Source: Phytophthora hibernalis (taxonomy: Eukaryota; Oomycota; Peronosporomycetes; Peronosporales; Peronosporaceae). Taken from it: a stretch of 64,000 nt of DNA. The stretch spans positions 248,001-312,000 of the forward strand of contig JAAKBF010000094.1 in NCBI GenBank assembly GCA_012656075.1, read 5' to 3'. The position numbers were made by a program, and so were the translations under genes. This document shows, in pieces, positions 23,638-35,039 of this stretch (its first letter is position 1; every line of letters begins with the position of its first letter). Under the pieces are notes generated by a model. That model was not told the DNA's origin. It worked only from the letters and a program-made list of their open reading frames with translations, and ran no database searches.

Positions 23638-25947
23638 ATGTGCAGCGTCGCCTTGCGTCGACGAAGACGCAAATTGCAGCGTCTGTGGCTCTCTACAGCC
23701 CTCGCACTGGGCGGAAACGTGATGGGACAGACAGCTTCCGACATTCTAGCGCGTTGCGAGGGTCTCCAGAGCGATACAGCGGTGATAACGACACCTACAG
23801 AAGAAGACCTTCCCAGTGACGTGGCAGCCACGCTGTCCGCGCACTCAGAAGTGGTCTGGGGCGACCTGGACGACGTCGCGAAGGTGGGACTGCTGTGGGT
23901 GCACGGCTACGTCTTCTCAGGCGGCTCCAGCAACGGGAACAAGGCTGGAGATACCATTCTCGAGGTCTACACACGCTGCTCCGACGATGCAGCAACTGGA
24001 GTGGCCATGGCGGCCGTGGGGATCTCGTACGACGACTTTACAGGCCAAGCAAGTCAGTGTGAAGCGGCGAGCTGCGGCTCGTACTATCAGGCCACCAATG
24101 CCAACTGCATTGCCAATGTCACGAGTGCTATTCAGTGCGCAGTGGAAGGCGCCTCTGTAACGCTGCAGACAGCCAGCAACGTGTCGTTCTGGTCGTCGGC
24201 AGCGTCGTCCAGTGCCATCCCGTACCCACAGATTTTCCAGCATAGCATCGCGCTGAGTGACGCGACGGAGACGCTCCAGGTGTATTCTATTCACATGCGT
24301 AATAACGACGTTGGTACCTCGTGTGGGAACACGCTGGATACAATTATCCCGTGTCTGCGGATGGAGGACGTGACGTCCTCCGGGACATCGTCGTCCAGCG
24401 GTGCTTTGGCCTTCTGCAAACCGGCAGTAGATGCAGCTACTGTGGATAGTTTCTTGGCATCGGTGAGTACTCTACATGTGAACAAACAGTCGGAGGACAG
24501 ATCGTCCCGTGATGGAGGAAGCAACATGGCGCTGATTCTCGGTGCCGGGATTGGCGGCAGTGTGCTTCTTGTCATCACCATTTTGGTCCTTTGCTGCTGT
24601 TGCCGCAAGAAGAAGATGCAGAATACGGAACGGCTGTCCGAGACAGCAGCTCTAGGGACAGCACCAGAACAGACCGAGTCCCAGACTTCTAGCGCGATGC
24701 GCTCAGGATTGGGCTTCATTCCTCGAGTGATCGGACGACGAAATAAGAACAATGACAGCAGCAGCGACATCTCGTCCAACGCCACCACGAACGTGAATGT
24801 GCAGACGAATCGAGGAAGAAGGTCGTCGTGGTACACGTTCGGCAACGCCAGCAACCGTGAATCGACAGCATACGGACGTCGGTCGTCCATGGCTGGCACC
24901 TGGGTGGGGGCTGCTGGTGGAGGCAAGACTGTCAGCGAGTATTGCAACGAGTCTGAATTTTTGACGGCGTTCATGCAGGATCCGGAGATATTCACAAAAC
25001 GCATCGCCTTCGACGAGCTTACGTTCCTGCGCATGTTGTCCAAGGGGGCTTATGGCGAAGTGTGGCTTGGACAACTGGAGACGCGACACGTGGCTATTAA
25101 GCGCTTGCTGCCAGAGAAATGCCAGTTCACAGCTAGTCTGGAGCAGTTTGCAGGAGAAATTCAGCTCATGTGCACTTTGCAGCACCGTAACATCGTTTCG
25201 TTCGTGGGCGTAAGCTGGAATCGTTTGCAGAATTTATGTGCCGTCGTGGAATACATGGAGTCAGGCGATTTAGACGAAGTACTGAAGAAGAACCGAGAGA
25301 AGTTCTCATGGCAGCGCGAAAAGATTTCGATCGCCATGGATATCGCCGAGGGTTTGGTATATTTGCATTGCCTGCGGCCGGTTGTGGTGCACCGCGACCT
25401 CAAGTCGAAGAATGTGCTGCTAAACCGCAAGTTCCATGCTAAGCTGAGCGACTTTGGCGTCAGTCGCAAGACCCACGTCAACGAGACTATGACGTCTGGC
25501 GTGGGCACGCTGCTCTGGACAGCGCCCGAGATCATTGAAGGCAAAAATACTCGGAGAAGGCAGATATCTATTCACTTGAGTCGTGCTGTCAGAGATGGAC
25601 ACGTGCGAGCCGCCGTTCTCCGATGTGACCTCGGACAAGGGCGAGCGGTTGCCAGGCATGCAACTGGCTCAACTGGTGCGTCTAGGCAAGATTCGAGTGT
25701 CACTGCGTAAAGATTGCCCCCCAATCTTCGGAAGTTGGTCATGGACTGCACGCAGTTAGACCCGGACGCTCGGCCCAGCTCCATGCAGGTGGCCTTCACT
25801 CTCAAAAGCATCATCGCCCCAACGCTGCGTATGTCATCGTCGACGGCAACAACAGCCTCCTCATCCTCTTTGATCAGTGGCAGCCATGGCACTGCTGGAC
25901 AAGCCCTCCAACGACCACTTTCCGTCAAAGGCAGTCGTATGAACTAA
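23638..25947 (+). CDS. TKL-type receptor protein kinase, single-pass membrane
   Basis: Order: Arg-rich n-region and signal peptide (MCSVALRRRRRKLQRLWLS...), Cys-containing extracellular region of about 280 residues, one transmembrane helix (ILGAGIGGSVLLVITILVL, about 24535-24590) followed by CCCCRKKK, Ser-rich juxtamembrane region, kinase domain from about 25005. Kinase motifs: KGAYGEVWLG glycine loop, VAIKRL lysine, HRDLKSKNVLL, DFGVSR, TAPEII. HRDLKSKNVLL and the overall pattern are of the tyrosine-kinase-like group expanded in oomycetes. The C-lobe is split by three one-base losses: 25543-25547 (A run), about 25578 and 25717-25722 (C run). Reading across them gives the expected DIYS...VVLSEMD, PPNLRKLVMDC and DARPS. 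The ligand is unknown. Confidence 0.9.
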
Positions 25948-26082
25948 GCAGTATTCTGAGCAATAGAATCGTCTTCCAACACAAATGACTGCTGATATGT
26001 CTAAGGTTGCATCACCACCATATGACTTTCCGCCTGGTGTCAACGAATTGCAATCTTCTTTCAGTTTTTGTCTTGCATTCTT

Positions 26083-27374
26083 TCAGCACTGTGTCCTCTG
26101 TTGTCCTCTAGTATTTCTTGCGGAAGATGGAGTTGACCTCGTCTTGGTAAAAGTGGCCTCGCCGTCTTTGCTTTCCATTCTTTTCTTCTTTGCTTGATAC
26201 TCTTTCTTGGCGGTCGCTTGAGCATGTGCAGACTTTTCTTCCAGCGCAAACTCGAGGTTTTCTACGTACTTGTAAATGAAATCTACCAGAGTGTCGATGT
26301 CCGTGCCGACAGGGATGAGAATGCCCATGCCATGTTCGGGGCTTCCTCGTCCCACGACACCTGGGGCTCTTCCACGTCTGCATCGGCAGTCACCAGGAGC
26401 GTGATCTTGTTCCACACGAGGCTGTGGAGACGCAACTCCATGAAATTGATGAGTAGAAAGTTGGCAATCCAGTGGTACGCGCTCTTCTTCATGAAAGGAT
26501 CGCTGAACTTTGGCAGGAAAAGCCGTGACTGCAGCAAGCTGGTGAGCACGGCGTGCTGTGTCGCTGCAAACAATATGTAAGCAAGTGAGCTGAAGCAGAC
26601 CAACAACATTTCTACCATGAAAAGTCACTTACTCGGTCCGTCCTCCAAGCCCGTCGTGGTCTCTTGCACAATGTTTTTCTCACGTGTGAGCATCGAGTGG
26701 AAGAGTTTATTAAACTCTGCATGTTCCTTCTTCTTCGCTTCGTTGTGATCTCCAGCACGTATACCATGCACATCCGCCTGATCTGCAAGTGTGTCTCCCT
26801 CCGCCAGCCATTCCGCGAGCGCCGTCGTCTTGCTCTGCTCGCCTACATCCACGACAAGCGGCACCTGAGCCACCTCGAACAAGTCCTGCAGGATCCGCTT
26901 CGTGGTGCGCTGCCACTCTCGAGCGAACGGGGCTTGCAGTGCAGCCTCTGGGTCTGTGCGACCACTGAGCGAGCGTCCAGGATTGGCCAGCGTGCGCTTG
27001 ACCAGTCGCCCGGGCACCTCCACCGTGTACTTGACCTCGAGGAACTCTAAATCGTCCACCGGGACGTGGAAAAGCAGTGGAAACCTCACGGGCTCCTCTG
27101 CCATCGCTTGGCGACTCTCGCTGAGCGCTAAAACCTGCTTCCGAGCGTTGAACGCGTCGTTGTTGCAGCCGAACGCGGCCAACTCCAGGAAAACGTTCAG
27201 CTGCTTGAGCGCCTGCTCGTTCTGCTGCGCTAGCGCCGGTGCCTGACGCTGCACCGTGTCGGGATGCAGTCGCAACAGCAGTGGAGACACGTAGGGCGTC
27301 AGGTTCAAGCCCTTGACGCGCCTCGCGCTCGAGAAGCAGCGGCGCAGCGTCATCGGAGCTCCTCGCCGCAACAT
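26083..27374 (-). CDS. DUF4460/TCAIM-like mitochondrial protein
   Basis: The N-terminus MLRRGAPMTLRRCFSSARR is a typical mitochondrial presequence. It is followed by YVSPLLLRLHPDTVQR...NEQALKQLNVFLE, the pattern of the DUF4460 domain of T-cell activation inhibitor, mitochondrial (TCAIM), a J-domain-like fold. Exon 1 27374-26633; a 69-nt phase-1 intron (26564-26632, GTAAGT...TTGCAG); exon 2 26563-26083. A one-base loss near 26325 changes frame between WDEEAPN and ILIPVGTDIDTLVDFIYKYV. The C-terminal part is helical and Lys-rich. Human TCAIM has no settled biochemical activity, so none is assigned here. Confidence 0.68.
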
Positions 27375-27505
27375 CCTGCTTTGAGTGGCTGGGATTGGCT
27401 GAAAAGGTAAAATCTGCGACGTGTGATAAAACCTGCGACGTGTGGGAAAACCTGCGACTTGTGTGAAATCTGTCTGCGTACGTGTAATAGTTGAAGGCGC
27501 GAAGT

Positions 27506-29472
27506 TTAGGAAGGTTGAGCGATTTTCTGGAAGAGATCCACTGTATGCTGCAGCTCGTTGCAGCCACGAGCACGTCGAACATCGATATTTGATCGCAGAG
27601 ACTCAACTCGCTTGGTTACGCCGTCAGCGATGCTCGCTCCTGAAAGGGAGGACGACTGTGACGAGTTCCAGTACGTGTCGCCTGCCGGACTTGGGGGCTG
27701 CGCGAATCGGAGCAGGCGGAAGGCTTCCGCTGCACCGTACAGACAGTTCTTTTGATTGCGACATTGGCCGTTGTTGGTACTCTTGACGCGGTGCCACTTC
27801 CACGCTTGCTGCGCCAATACTGCTGCACTATCTTTCCGTTGGTGGACGTAGCGATAGAACCGCGCGACATCGAGCACCGTTTGCTCTTGAGGAGTCATTT
27901 GCAGAGCATCGATGAGTACGACGCGTAGCAAACACACAATGAACATGCCGCCAATAATGCCTCCGATCGCGATGACGATCTTGCCGCCCAGAGTCCACGG
28001 GAAGGTTTCGCCGTAGCCGACTCCGGTGATGGTGACAATCGTGAGCCAGAAGGCATCACTGGCATTCGTCTCGGTCGGATTACTCGCCCTGGTTCATAGC
28101 AGCAGACACACATTATGGTGGCGAAGTTCCCATGTAGTATATGACTAAGTAGCAATCCAGGCAACTACGCACCGCTCAAAGAAATTCAATGCTGCCGAAG
28201 TGAGGAACCAATCGATTCCCAGTAGCGTCAATGTCGACTCAAATGGGAACTTCTGGAAGGAAAACTTGATCGTGAGCCAAATCGACGATAAGTTCACCTG
28301 ATGGATGGAGCCTATGATACCAACACATAGGTCGGTGAGCGGACAAGCTACCGCGCATGGGACATTGTGTTGGTTTGGCCCTTACCGATAAGACGTGCAT
28401 CGTGCGATGAAGAATCCAAGCCAAGTTGGTTGCGCAACACCCGACCGAGCAAATAAATTCGTGCAAATACCAGGATATCTGTGCTCGATAGCAAAAATCG
28501 CACACAGCATTAGACGATATGTAGTGCAAATGGCCACCAAAACTGGTTCAGACTGCACCTACCAAGTTGATCGAGACACATAACATCATACTCTTCCCAG
28601 CGCCATATACGGCGGTCGGCACTCAGAAGTGGCATATGAAGAGTGCACGCCAGCATTTCGAGCAGGAATCGACTGGCATACCAAGACATAGTGGATTAGT
28701 ACGACAGCTTTAACTTCTCGTGGTGACTTCAGCTCCCATACCTGCGCAGTCCTGAGTACGCACTGAAAAACGTAGCATCGGGTGGTAGCTGCTTTGCCAT
28801 GATCTTAATCTTGCAAACGATTCCTGGAATAATATCACGGAGCGATGAAGATCGAGACTCACTTTGCGCAAAACTAAACACCAGCAGCTCGACGTACGGT
28901 AACGCATGATCAAAGCAAGCAACAGCAACCCCGACGTGCCCGACAGAACCCCTTTCAGCACGATGAATACTGTCGAGTATGATAGGAGTTCGTCTCCGCT
29001 GCCGACGTAAATTCCCTCCCCTCTTCCACCAACTGAGCCAACTCTACTCCGAGGAGTTCCCCCTCCACAGAGGCACATAAAATGCCAATCACCGCTAGCA
29101 CCAGCATGAAGCTCTCCCAAAACCTCTGCTCCTCCGCTAACTACCACAAATTTAAAAACAAATTAATGACTCACGAATTCAATAGATCGATCATAAAAAC
29201 GACAATTAAGAGCTGGGTTTCGTCACCTTTCGACTTGCATCGAAACCCCGGATCGTAGCGACGGTGGCTTGCCAGGTGGCGTCATTTGATTCGAATTTGC
29301 GTCTCAACTGCAGTAATCAGAGGCGGAAAGTGTTGAATCCAGGGCGAAATCGGTCAGTGGGGAATACTGTGAGAAGCGGGCGGACCTGGCGGATGTAGGT
29401 AGCCCTACGGGACCTTGACGCGGAGTCTGTGGGGACCTGCACGGTCACTTGTTGCACAGACAGCGGCGTCAT
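27506..29472 (-). CDS. SK-type Ca2+-activated K+ channel with calmodulin-binding region
   Basis: Exons worked out from the S3 region on: the block ending 28563, 28478-28386, 28311-28173 and 28088-27506, with introns 28479-28562, 28312-28385 and 28089-28172; a further intron (about 28656-28714, branch site TACTAAT) precedes SRFLLEMLAC. S4 region: FARIYLLGRVLRNQLGLDSS; then ARLIGSIHQVNLSS and the pore TIVTITGVGYGETFPWTLGG. After S6 comes ALQMTPQEQTVLDVARFYRY and AAAVLAQQAWKWHRV-like helices, the position of the SK calmodulin-binding domain. Opening by Ca2+/calmodulin is inferred from family. One base seems lost near 28891 (before VELLVF) and near 28995. The 5' exon from ATG 29472 is uncertain: an in-frame TGA interrupts it near 29317. 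Confidence 0.8.
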
Positions 29473-30699
29473 TTTCCAGTGAGATTTAGAATATGCAACG
29501 ATCACTTTGCAGAGGGTTTTGTAAAAAATCGTTTGGGATTTTTAGGCAATTTGTAAGGTTGAAGTCGTTGGTGAACGAAATTCCAATGCAGTCTCGAAGA
29601 GTTCTCGCCGCAGGCTTTACAAGATGTGCTTCAGTATGTGCACTCTTTGACTCGTCGTGTACAGCTGGCTTCGCGCGCTGCTGCTCGACACTTGGTGGTG
29701 TTCGCCAATGAGCACCACACCCAGCAGAAAAACAAACACTGTCCAAAGGATATCAGGAGGACACTTTGGAGGACTATGTGTCCATCGAGACAGAAGAGGA
29801 GTACAACGAGCGCGCCGTGGCCACGGCTTAGAAATGGTACTCGGAGCATCTGAAGCAGTTGCAGCGTCAGGACGTCAAGGTGTTGTTCCTGGGCGTCCGC
29901 GAAACTAACTACTCAATTCACTTTTCAATTTGCCTTTCAAGGATAAAAGCTTCCTCCCATCGCTACGTCACAGTTAACCGCGCGGTCGCCGTTAATACTG
30001 CCGAAGGACCGGTAGGGAAAGCCGTCCGACTCGAGGCTGCTGGGGACACTGATGATAACAAGGAAGATGTTGCACTGCCCGAACCTGTCGCTGTGATGGA
30101 ATCCACTATGTCGCTGGAGCAGGTGACGCTTGTCCAAAGTGAAGACTCGCAGAACCCGAAGCTTTTTTTGGCGCAGTGCGGGTATTATTCAGCACAACTG
30201 GCGTAAGTTTTGCGGATATCTTGAGCCTCCGCGCAACAGCTCGACGATCAATGCCTCTAGGTGTCTCGTTACGAGACTCTCGTAGTGCCCACGAACCGGA
30301 AGATCCCGATTCAGACGCGTCGGCAGGAAATGCTTATGGACAAGCGAATTCTTGTTACAATTGATTCGTGGCCAGCGGACAGCAAGTTCCCTCTAAGTGC
30401 ATCTCCAGTCGGGTGCTGTATTGCTATTGGAACGAGTAAATTACGGACAAAAGCCTTTAGAATAGCCAGAGGTGCTCCAGTCGGGGTTCTATTGCTATTT
30501 GGCTGCATATATTACCGCTTTGCGATCTATTCTGGGCAGGAATAGCGCCCCTGATCTATCCAAATAGCCGTTGCCACAGCGTGTAACCACTTTCGATCCT
30601 TCTTCCGGACAACGGTGTCTGCAAACGAATTCAAAGTACGGATTAAAGCGTGGGTCGCTGACACCGTTGGAGCCCCAACGAAGACGAAGACGAAGACGA

Positions 30700-31712
30700 A
30701 GATTTAGTCATAGTTTACCTCAATATATCTCAGAGCTCTATTGGCGGCACGGAGCAGAAAGCTTCAACATTTTGGAAACGGATTTGGGACGGCTTCAATG
30801 GAGTCACTAAACATTCCAGCAAGGAGGACTCCCGATCTGTTCAGGCACTTCGGAGTCGCTGGACTTCTATCTCGCATGATGTCGCAAAATTTGTTGGGTG
30901 TTGGGGTGCTGTAAAATCTCGAAACCAGTCTGGTAAAAGTGCTGACGACGTAAGCTCGCGCGTTGTTCGCCGCGAAAGAAGGCAATTTGTTTGCGTTTGA
31001 GACGTGCTGGGAGATTCTTAGGAAGTCTCAAAAAGTTCATGGACGGCATTGCGTGCGCTTCGGGTGCCGCGATAAGTGCTGGCGGGGAAAGGATACGGAT
31101 CGCCCAGACGGAAGAAAAACGGCAAAAGCCGATTTAGCTAACGACGCGGACGAGTCTAAGAGCTTACAGCATCTGATCGCTGATAACAAAATGCGCAATG
31201 AAGCGCTACTGCGTCAAATGCAGAGAAAGAATGACCTCATTGAAGAGCAGATGAACATTGATCTGTTCAAAACAAACCTCGAATCCGAAGAATCCAAGGC
31301 ATTTTTCGCTTTTATGCGGAAAAAGCGTCTTTCAGCAATTAACGGTGAGACCTCGGCTGCTGGCGTTGCTTTTGATAGAGAAGTCCGTAATGGTGACGTT
31401 CCTGGAGAAAGTGCAGTTGGTGATGACCTTGTTCAAGTTCGCAAACCGGGTTACCTGAACAGAATCACTCGTACTCAAGTAACGAGTGATTTTGACACTG
31501 CTCGCGTAGATAACAGATCAATTGGTAGTACTGCTCATGTCGCTGATCCACTGAATGGAGAACGTGGAATTGGAGACCAACAAGGACGCGATGAACGGCA
31601 TGAAGAAGGACAAGGGGGTGACGAAGCATCAGTTGGTCTCGAAGCATTCGGAGAGGTACCCGCACTGCAATCTATACTGCATTTAGTCATAAGGCGTACG
31701 ACAACTATTTGA
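30700..31712 (+). pseudogene. Harbinger-associated SANT/Myb-like DNA-binding protein, broken
   Basis: PIF/Harbinger elements usually encode a second protein with a SANT/Myb trihelix that helps the transposase bind DNA. Here GGTEQKASTFWKRIWDGF and RSVQALRSRWTSISHDVAKF (30750-30895) are that domain. The frame then changes near 30960-30980 to GNLFAFETCWEILRKSQK, and again to a C-terminal coiled-coil region (ADNKMRNEALLRQMQRKN) resembling NAM-associated C-termini. Stops between these blocks show the gene is inactive as written. The true start could not be fixed. Confidence 0.75.
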
Positions 31713-31820
31713 CGGTCACCTTGCTATATAATAACAGCGAGTGGTCGTAGCTTAGCCATGCTTCGAGGCCAGACGGATATTTACATTCACTACAATCCAT
31801 GCTGCATGTGTTTTGAGTCG

Positions 31821-33091
31821 CTAGCACATTTCCATTATCGAACCGCTTCCTAGTTCATCGATTGCACTCGTAGCATCGTCAAGAAATACATCCCGGTCGC
31901 GTTCTTCAGTGTGTTCTGCGACGCCGTCCGTTCCATAAGGGTCAGGTAGATAGCCTGTAACACCCTCTTCACGTAGCTCTATGATCATATTGTGCAATAC
32001 AATGCAACAATGCAACAATAAATCACATACTTCATCCGTACTTGGTACCACAAACGTGATAGAACAGCTAGCATCGCAAAGCGAGATTTTAAAATGCCGA
32101 ACGCGCATTCTACATCTTTTCTAATGGCTTCATGTGCTTTCGTGAAGACCCTTTGTTTCGATCAATGGGATCTACGAAAGCGGAAATGAATGTGGACCAT
32201 GATGGATAGATGCCGTCAACAAAATAATACGGTGTGTCGTAATGTTCATGTTCCTCGCCAATTTTATAGCTGACGCGAGGGCCAGTATTGTTGAGGAAAC
32301 TTTGCAACAAAGGTGAGCGATCAAGCACGTTGATATCATTGTTAGATCCTGGTATGCCAAAGAAGGAGTGCCATATCCAGCAGTCTGCAGTCGCAACTGC
32401 TTCGAAGACGACTGTCGGGTCTCCCTCCTTTCCCTGATATTGTCCATGCCAAGCCGTAGGGCAGTTTTTCCACCTCCAATGTATACAGTCTAAAGAACCC
32501 AGCAGTCCAGGTATACCACGATTCTCGTTAAAATGAAGAATTTTCGCAACATCAGTGGCAGTAGGCAAGCGCAAATAAACCTCTCCATAAACTTCGACTA
32601 CAGTCTTGCAAAAATTCATGAAGACTATCCATCACTGTAGACTCTGCAAGACGAAAGTATTCGTCTTGAGCGTCTGCGGAAGTCCCACCTCCGAGCATTC
32701 GAAGAGCAGCAGTTAGCTTCTTCTCTGGTGAAACACCCATCTTGCCAACAGCGTCGGGCTTCTACTGGAAGTACGGGCTGGCGCTTGATACTTCGCTTAG
32801 TAGCCGCCTAAAGAGCGAGGTTGGGAGCCGATAGGGTGGTTGAAATAAAGGCTTGTAAAATGGGCTGGGGCCGAGATAGTCACGAATGATTGAATCGTGC
32901 CCGAGCTGGATGTCTCGATCTCGTGTCTTCGCCCAACCAAATACAGATCCGCCGCGAGGGCGTAAGCGCTGCCGTCGCTTGCGCTGGTAAATCGCCAGTA
33001 TTGTAGCTAGCTCGTCGTCAGCGTTTGCAAGTACACCGACAATCGCGTCGTCGTCGTCGACGACAAGCGTGGATTGTGGTCTGCACTGCAA
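31821..33091 (-). pseudogene. PIF/Harbinger DDE transposase, broken
   Basis: Minus-strand transposase of the DDE_Tnp_4/plant-transposon type. N-terminal RLPTSLFRRLLSEVSSASPYFQ is followed by an in-frame TAG (about 32760), then KKLTAALRMLGGGTSADAQDEY. A frame change near 32640 leads to LPTATDVAKIL, GSLDCIHWRWKNCPTAWHGQY (first Asp) and FFGIPGSNNDINVLDRSPLL (second Asp), with FVDGIYPSW after. Another break near 32110 leads to LLHCCIVLHNMIIE and an acidic end. Catalytic core motifs survive, but the nonsense codon and frame changes argue it is dead. Confidence 0.85.
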
Positions 33092-34492
33092 CTCGCACCT
33101 TCACGACTGGGTAACTATTGTATTTCTATTGCTATTTATAAGTGGCCAATCAACGTGCATTTAATTTTCGTGATAGAAATAGCATAGCCCACACGAGTGG
33201 AGATGCTCTAAATCACAAATTTTGCACGCTGGGTGTCATTGGCGAGTCGCTAATGGCGTCAAGGAGACGGAAACCAATGTGCTGCTAATTGAGCATGATT
33301 CCCCATGCAGCAAGTTTAGTGACAAAGTCATGCGTTTCCTGCCGCCGAGGGACTTGAAAATCACGGCACAGAACTCAACGGGACGCCGCAATCTATCCGT
33401 GATCAGCCTGTCATGGGTATTGACCCGCCCAACTGTCAGACTATTGACGACGAGCTCCACGTCAAGCTGCTTCCTACCGGGAACTTGCAAATGGGTGTCC
33501 GCATTGCGGACGTGGCGCACTTTGTAGCACCAGATAGCCCTCTCGACAAAGAGGCCATCGTTAGAGAAACTTCAACTATTAGATAATGAACCGCCGACTT
33601 CTTGAAACGCTGCCGGATCTACTGGCAGAGCTTTGCTCGCTGACAGATCACTTTGTCTTTAGTTTGCTTTGGGAACTGAAGCTTGTCGCCAATGAGGTTG
33701 CAAGTTATTGGTGTAGATTTCTGCAAAAACCTCATCCGCTTGGTGGCTTCATTGACATACGAGCAAGCACCAGAGGTTTTGGACGATGCGGACGCCGGTG
33801 ATGCGTACGGGCAACACGATAAGCCAAAGAAGAAGAGTGAAAGGGGTCGAGCGCCGCACACAGCTCAACGGGCCAGTCGAGCCTCGGAGACACTTTGCAT
33901 TATTCTGCACTTCCAGCAAAACCCCACTCGTACCGACGCTGTCATCTCGAGTGTCAAGAACAACGGTGTGCCTGTGATGCTGTCTGATCTTTATGTGATA
34001 TGGATGAACATGGTGAGGGTGTTGTGCGGTTTGATGGCGAAACCTACACGCTAACATTCGTACAGAAGAAAAACGCAAACTGCAGGTGTTCGATCGCGTG
34101 TGTGTCAAAGTGTACGTGGCGCTGAATGACGAGGACGACAGCCAGAATCATGAGGATCGGAAGAAGGCTGAAGACAATCTGCTCGCTGCTCTCAAAAGAG
34201 AAGAGCTTAAAACCGAGTACTGTACAGAAACATGAGTAACGTAACTTGCCACTTTAGTGCACAGTTTTAGGTCTGTTCGTAAAATGGACGCCGCAGATTT
34301 AAATTTGCTCAGATCGTTAATTTTTTTGAGACGATGTTGTTAAAGCTCAGGCGCCAATAATACTCACGAGGTATTAGTGAGCCGAGTAGTAGTGATAGCA
34401 GTAATATTATCACTTCTAATAGTAGTGATATTACTATAGTAGCCGTGTTCGGGTCAATAGCAGTGCTATTTGAAATAGTAGCAAAAATGTCA

Positions 34493-34517
34493 ATAGTAGT
34501 GATATTATCACTACTAT
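34493..34517. repeat. 12-bp inverted repeat, left subterminal region of hAT
   Basis: ATAGTAGTGATA at 34493-34504 and TATCACTACTAT at 34506-34517 are exact reverse complements with a 1-nt centre. Further TAGTAGTGATA-like copies lie at about 34387 and 34421. Confidence 0.85.
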
Positions 34518-35039
34518 CATTTCCCAGCTTCAAGTTGATCGTAACTTGAAAGGGTTCATGAATTAGTGGCTCTCCGCTCTCTCCCTCCTGTTCGCTTCTT
34601 TTTGGATCGCTCATTTCTCGATTCCCCAGCCCTGAAAACAGCTCGATGAGGTGCGCGAAGCTTGATTGCTCTTGGAGAGACTTGTCGGAGACCTCTCCGT
34701 GCAGCGTGTGCGGTCGTCCGATGCACCACTTGTGCAGCAATGAGCTATGCACGAAAGCTGAGCTCTCTAAACGGTTCGTGGCCTCATCTCGCCTCTATTG
34801 TCCTTACTAATTAGCTGTATGTGAAGATTCTGCAGTCACGCCTGCGTCGTCAAGTTCTTCGGCGCAGAAAGCGACTCCCATGGGCTCACACCGAGCAGCA
34901 CGTCCGGCATATCGCAGTCCAGCACAGCCACGGTGGTAGATCTCGCGCAACGATAGGAGGACGACGACGAGGAAGAGGAAAAGGAGCCAAATGTCACCAC
35001 GATCAGCATCCCTAATCATATTGTCCACGCACCCCTGCG

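Larger units (their letters stand above)
30397..33208. mobile_element. PIF/Harbinger DNA transposon with TIRs and TAA target duplication
   Basis: 2,812 bp. The left end GTGCATCTCCAGTCGGGTG and the right end read inward, GAGCATCTCCACTCGTGTG, match at 16 of 19 positions; similarity continues into TATTGCTATT / TATGCTATTT. TAA flanks both ends (30394-30396 and 33209-33211), the 3-bp TWA duplication typical of the superfamily. It contains a SANT/Myb-like gene (+) and a DDE transposase (-), both broken. It sits inside the RRP44 pseudogene. Removing the element and one TAA makes the flanking codons read ...FPL-NHKF..., the expected cold-shock sequence. Confidence 0.93.
29628..34232 (+). pseudogene. 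RRP44/DIS3-type exoribonuclease pseudogene, split by a Harbinger transposon
   Basis: Intact RRP44 is the catalytic exosome subunit (PIN, cold-shock, RNB, S1 domains). Fragments in order: PIN part LVVFANEHHTQQ then ERAVATA-stop-KWYSEHL (29680-29850); cold-shock part VTVNRAVAV (about 29968); RKIPIQTRRQEMLMDKRILV and TIDSWPADSKFPL (30296-30395). After the inserted element comes NHKFCTLGVIGESL, VKETETNVLLIEHDSP and FSDKVMRFLPP (33209-33350); RNB part IDPPNCQTIDDELHVKLLPTG and GVRIADVAHFVAPDSPLD (33419-33560); LPDLLAELCSLTDHFVFSLLWE (33611-33676); NLIRLVASLTYEQAPEVLDDA; and the S1 end LQVFDRVCVKVYVAL (about 34085). Several stops and frame changes are present and most of the RNB core is gone. A working copy elsewhere is expected. 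Confidence 0.87.

Noticed and set aside
25543..25722. Programmed frameshifting in the TKL kinase C-lobe
   Set aside because: Three shifts within 180 bp, all in the same direction and two of them in homopolymers, fit base-calling loss; no slippery site with downstream structure was seen, and the same pattern occurs in many unrelated genes.
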